32,627 bases of DNA from Symbiodinium natans. Its lineage: Eukaryota; Sar; Dinophyceae; Suessiales; Symbiodiniaceae. The DNA lies in NCBI GenBank assembly GCA_905221605.1, contig CAJNDS010001137.1:1-32627 (forward strand), in the 5' to 3' direction. The notes beneath the pieces are model-generated. The model was not told the DNA's origin. It was given only the letters and a program-made list of their open reading frames with translations, and did no database searches. How positions within the stretch are numbered: position 1 is the stretch's first letter; the number at the start of each line of letters is the position of its first letter. The translations under genes were made by a program, and so were the position numbers. This document shows positions 31,566-32,627 of the stretch, one piece after another.

Positions 31566-32317
31566 GAGCCCGGGAGCAGCCAGAGCACGCAGGTGGTGCT
31601 GGAGCCTAGCAATCCAGAGCCCGCCACCCTCCCAGCTGCCGGTGGTGGGGATGTGTAGGTTTCTTTTTGTGTTAGGGTTTAAGGGTTTAGGGTTTTGGGT
31701 TTAGGGTTTAGGGCTTAGGGTTTAGGGTTTAGGGCTTGGGGCTTAGGGTTTTAGGGTGCAGGGTTTAGGGTTTAGGGTTTAGGGTTTAGGGTCCCGAAAG
31801 ACAGGACCCCAAACCCTTTCGGTCACGATTGCCAGTGCTGTTCGAATGAGCTTAAAAAGAGCCTGCTGCATTGTAGCAGTAGTAGTAGTGGTCGTGGAAG
31901 TGGTAGTGGTAGTGGTAGTGGTAGTGGTAGTAGTACTCGCAGTAGCAGTTGTAGTCGTAGTCGTAGTCGTAGTAGTAGTAGTCGTCGTCGTTTTCGTCTT
32001 TTCCCCCCGAAGCCATTAAACCTTAACTTGCAGTGTACGCCGCGGGTAAAGCCAGAACCTGGTACAGTAAGAGAGACACCTAATCGCGGCGAAGGTCCCT
32101 GTTGTGGCTGGAGCTTCCTTCACCTCCATTCGCCTGCGGTTGACGGCCGGGTGGCTCAGGTCGTGCTGGCCCTCATGGAAATACATGTGTTGCTAGAACC
32201 TTTAAACCCTAAACCCTAAACTCTATATGGGTGTTGGATTGGCAGGGATTTGCTAAGAGAGCTTGGTTCCCCAACAATCAGGAAGTACAATTGCAAGTCC
32301 AGGGCAGGGCTCCATGA
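31566..32317 (+). CDS. Model H: three-exon gene with Ser/Gly/Arg-rich region
   Basis: Exons 31566-31654, 31790-32186 and 32246-32317 (stop TGA), phases 2 and 0 matching, 185 codons before the stop; the 5' part is missing. Exon 1 is Ser/Pro/Glu-rich (QSTQVVLEPSNPEPATLP). Exon 2 has a Cys-bearing segment (GHDCQCCSNELKKSLLHC), then a low-complexity run of Ser-Gly and Ser-Arg dipeptides encoded by an imperfect AGT/GGT/CGT repeat, then PRVKPEPGTVRETPNRGE and AQVVLALMEIH. Exon 3 reads GFAKRAWFPNNQEVQLQ. Intron 1 (135 bases) is TTTAGGG-rich; intron 2 (59 bases) contains CCCTAAA units. RS/GS-rich regions occur in splicing and RNA-binding proteins, but no RNA-binding domain is visible here. Another frame of exon 3 is open too. 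Confidence 0.4.
31874..31996 (+). repeat. Imperfect AGT/GGT/CGT trinucleotide repeat, in frame
   Basis: Runs of AGT, GGTAGT, CGTAGT and CGT units inside the long exon of model H. In that exon's frame they encode Ser, Ser-Gly, Ser-Arg and Arg runs. Another frame gives almost only Val. Confidence 0.75.
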
Positions 32318-32440
32318 ACTCCCTGGATGCCCGCCACGCTGCGACGCCCCAAAGCCTCATCCTTGTTGGGGCCGCTAATCCCTAAGCCCCAAGCCCTAAA
32401 CCCTTTCTCCCAGTCTGGAGATGTTGCTGACGCCCATGCG

Positions 32441-32470
32441 GCTGGGTTCGATTCCCCGGTAGGAGGCTTG
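32441..32470 (+). other. tRNA B-box-like sequence
   Basis: GGGTTCGATTCCCCGG matches the TΨC-arm consensus GGTTCGANTCC; the stem CTGGG/CCCCG has one mismatch. A possible GGAG at 32462-32465 could pair with CTCC at 32407-32410, but the distance is too short for an intact tRNA and no good A-box was seen. A tRNA-derived SINE fragment or a degenerate tRNA is possible. Confidence 0.3.
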
Positions 32471-32627
32471 ATGTAAAGCTTAGAAAAGCCCTAGAAACCC
32501 TAAACCCCAAAACCACAGTCCTACATGTCCCGTGGAGAAAAGATCCCGCGAGGTTTCTCATAAAGGCCCTACCCCCCAACCCTAAACCCTAAACCCCAAC
32601 AAGGGAATGGCTCCATGTTGAGATGTC

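Overview
The window looks like dinoflagellate nuclear DNA. Three things point that way: hundreds of dispersed TTTAGGG/CCCTAAA (plant/alveolate-type telomere) units far from any chromosome end, a head-to-tail array of near-identical GC-rich intronless genes, and candidate splice donors that include GC and GA as well as GT. Species cannot be told. No bacterial operon signals, rRNA genes or CRISPR arrays were seen.

Layout. 1-2.8 kb: satellite-like and telomere-like repeats with weak exon-like islands. 2.8-9.03 kb: a chain of short plus-strand exon-like segments whose phases fit across GT-AG, GC-AG or GA-AG introns (model A, product not recognised). 9.3-12.08 kb: more exons, including one with an FCRNCG zinc-ribbon-like motif and a phase-consistent chain ending at 12082 (model B). 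12.4-20.3 kb: further short exons between telomere-like tracts, microsatellites and foldback elements, including a small three-exon model at 17503-18262. 20.56-27.19 kb: four tandem copies of a single-exon CCCH zinc-finger gene (one broken by a frameshift), with homologous spacers and a partial fifth unit cut off at telomere-like repeats near 27987. 28.0-32.6 kb: repeats and exons again, including a three-exon chain (31566-32317) with a Ser/Gly/Arg-rich stretch.

Central observation: most telomere-like tracts lie where introns would be. Short GC-rich open segments sit between them, and several neighbours join in frame when the repeat tract is removed. The clearest case is 6544-6841, where a 53-base TTTAGGG-type tract begins with GT, ends with AG and matches phase 2 on both sides. 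Since GGGTTTAGGG contains both a G|GT donor and a TAG|G acceptor, an array of this repeat carries both splice-site dinucleotides of an intron. All exon models were made by eye from reading frame, third-position GC and splice dinucleotides. They are hypotheses without RNA evidence; the CCCH genes are the only firm calls.

The CCCH proteins are probable RNA-binding proteins. Each copy has a conserved TTGCTTTGTAG acceptor just upstream of its ATG, consistent with maturation by spliced-leader trans-splicing, so each copy could yield its own mRNA. Exons on both sides of the array are phase-compatible, which would put the array inside an intron of another gene, but this is speculative.
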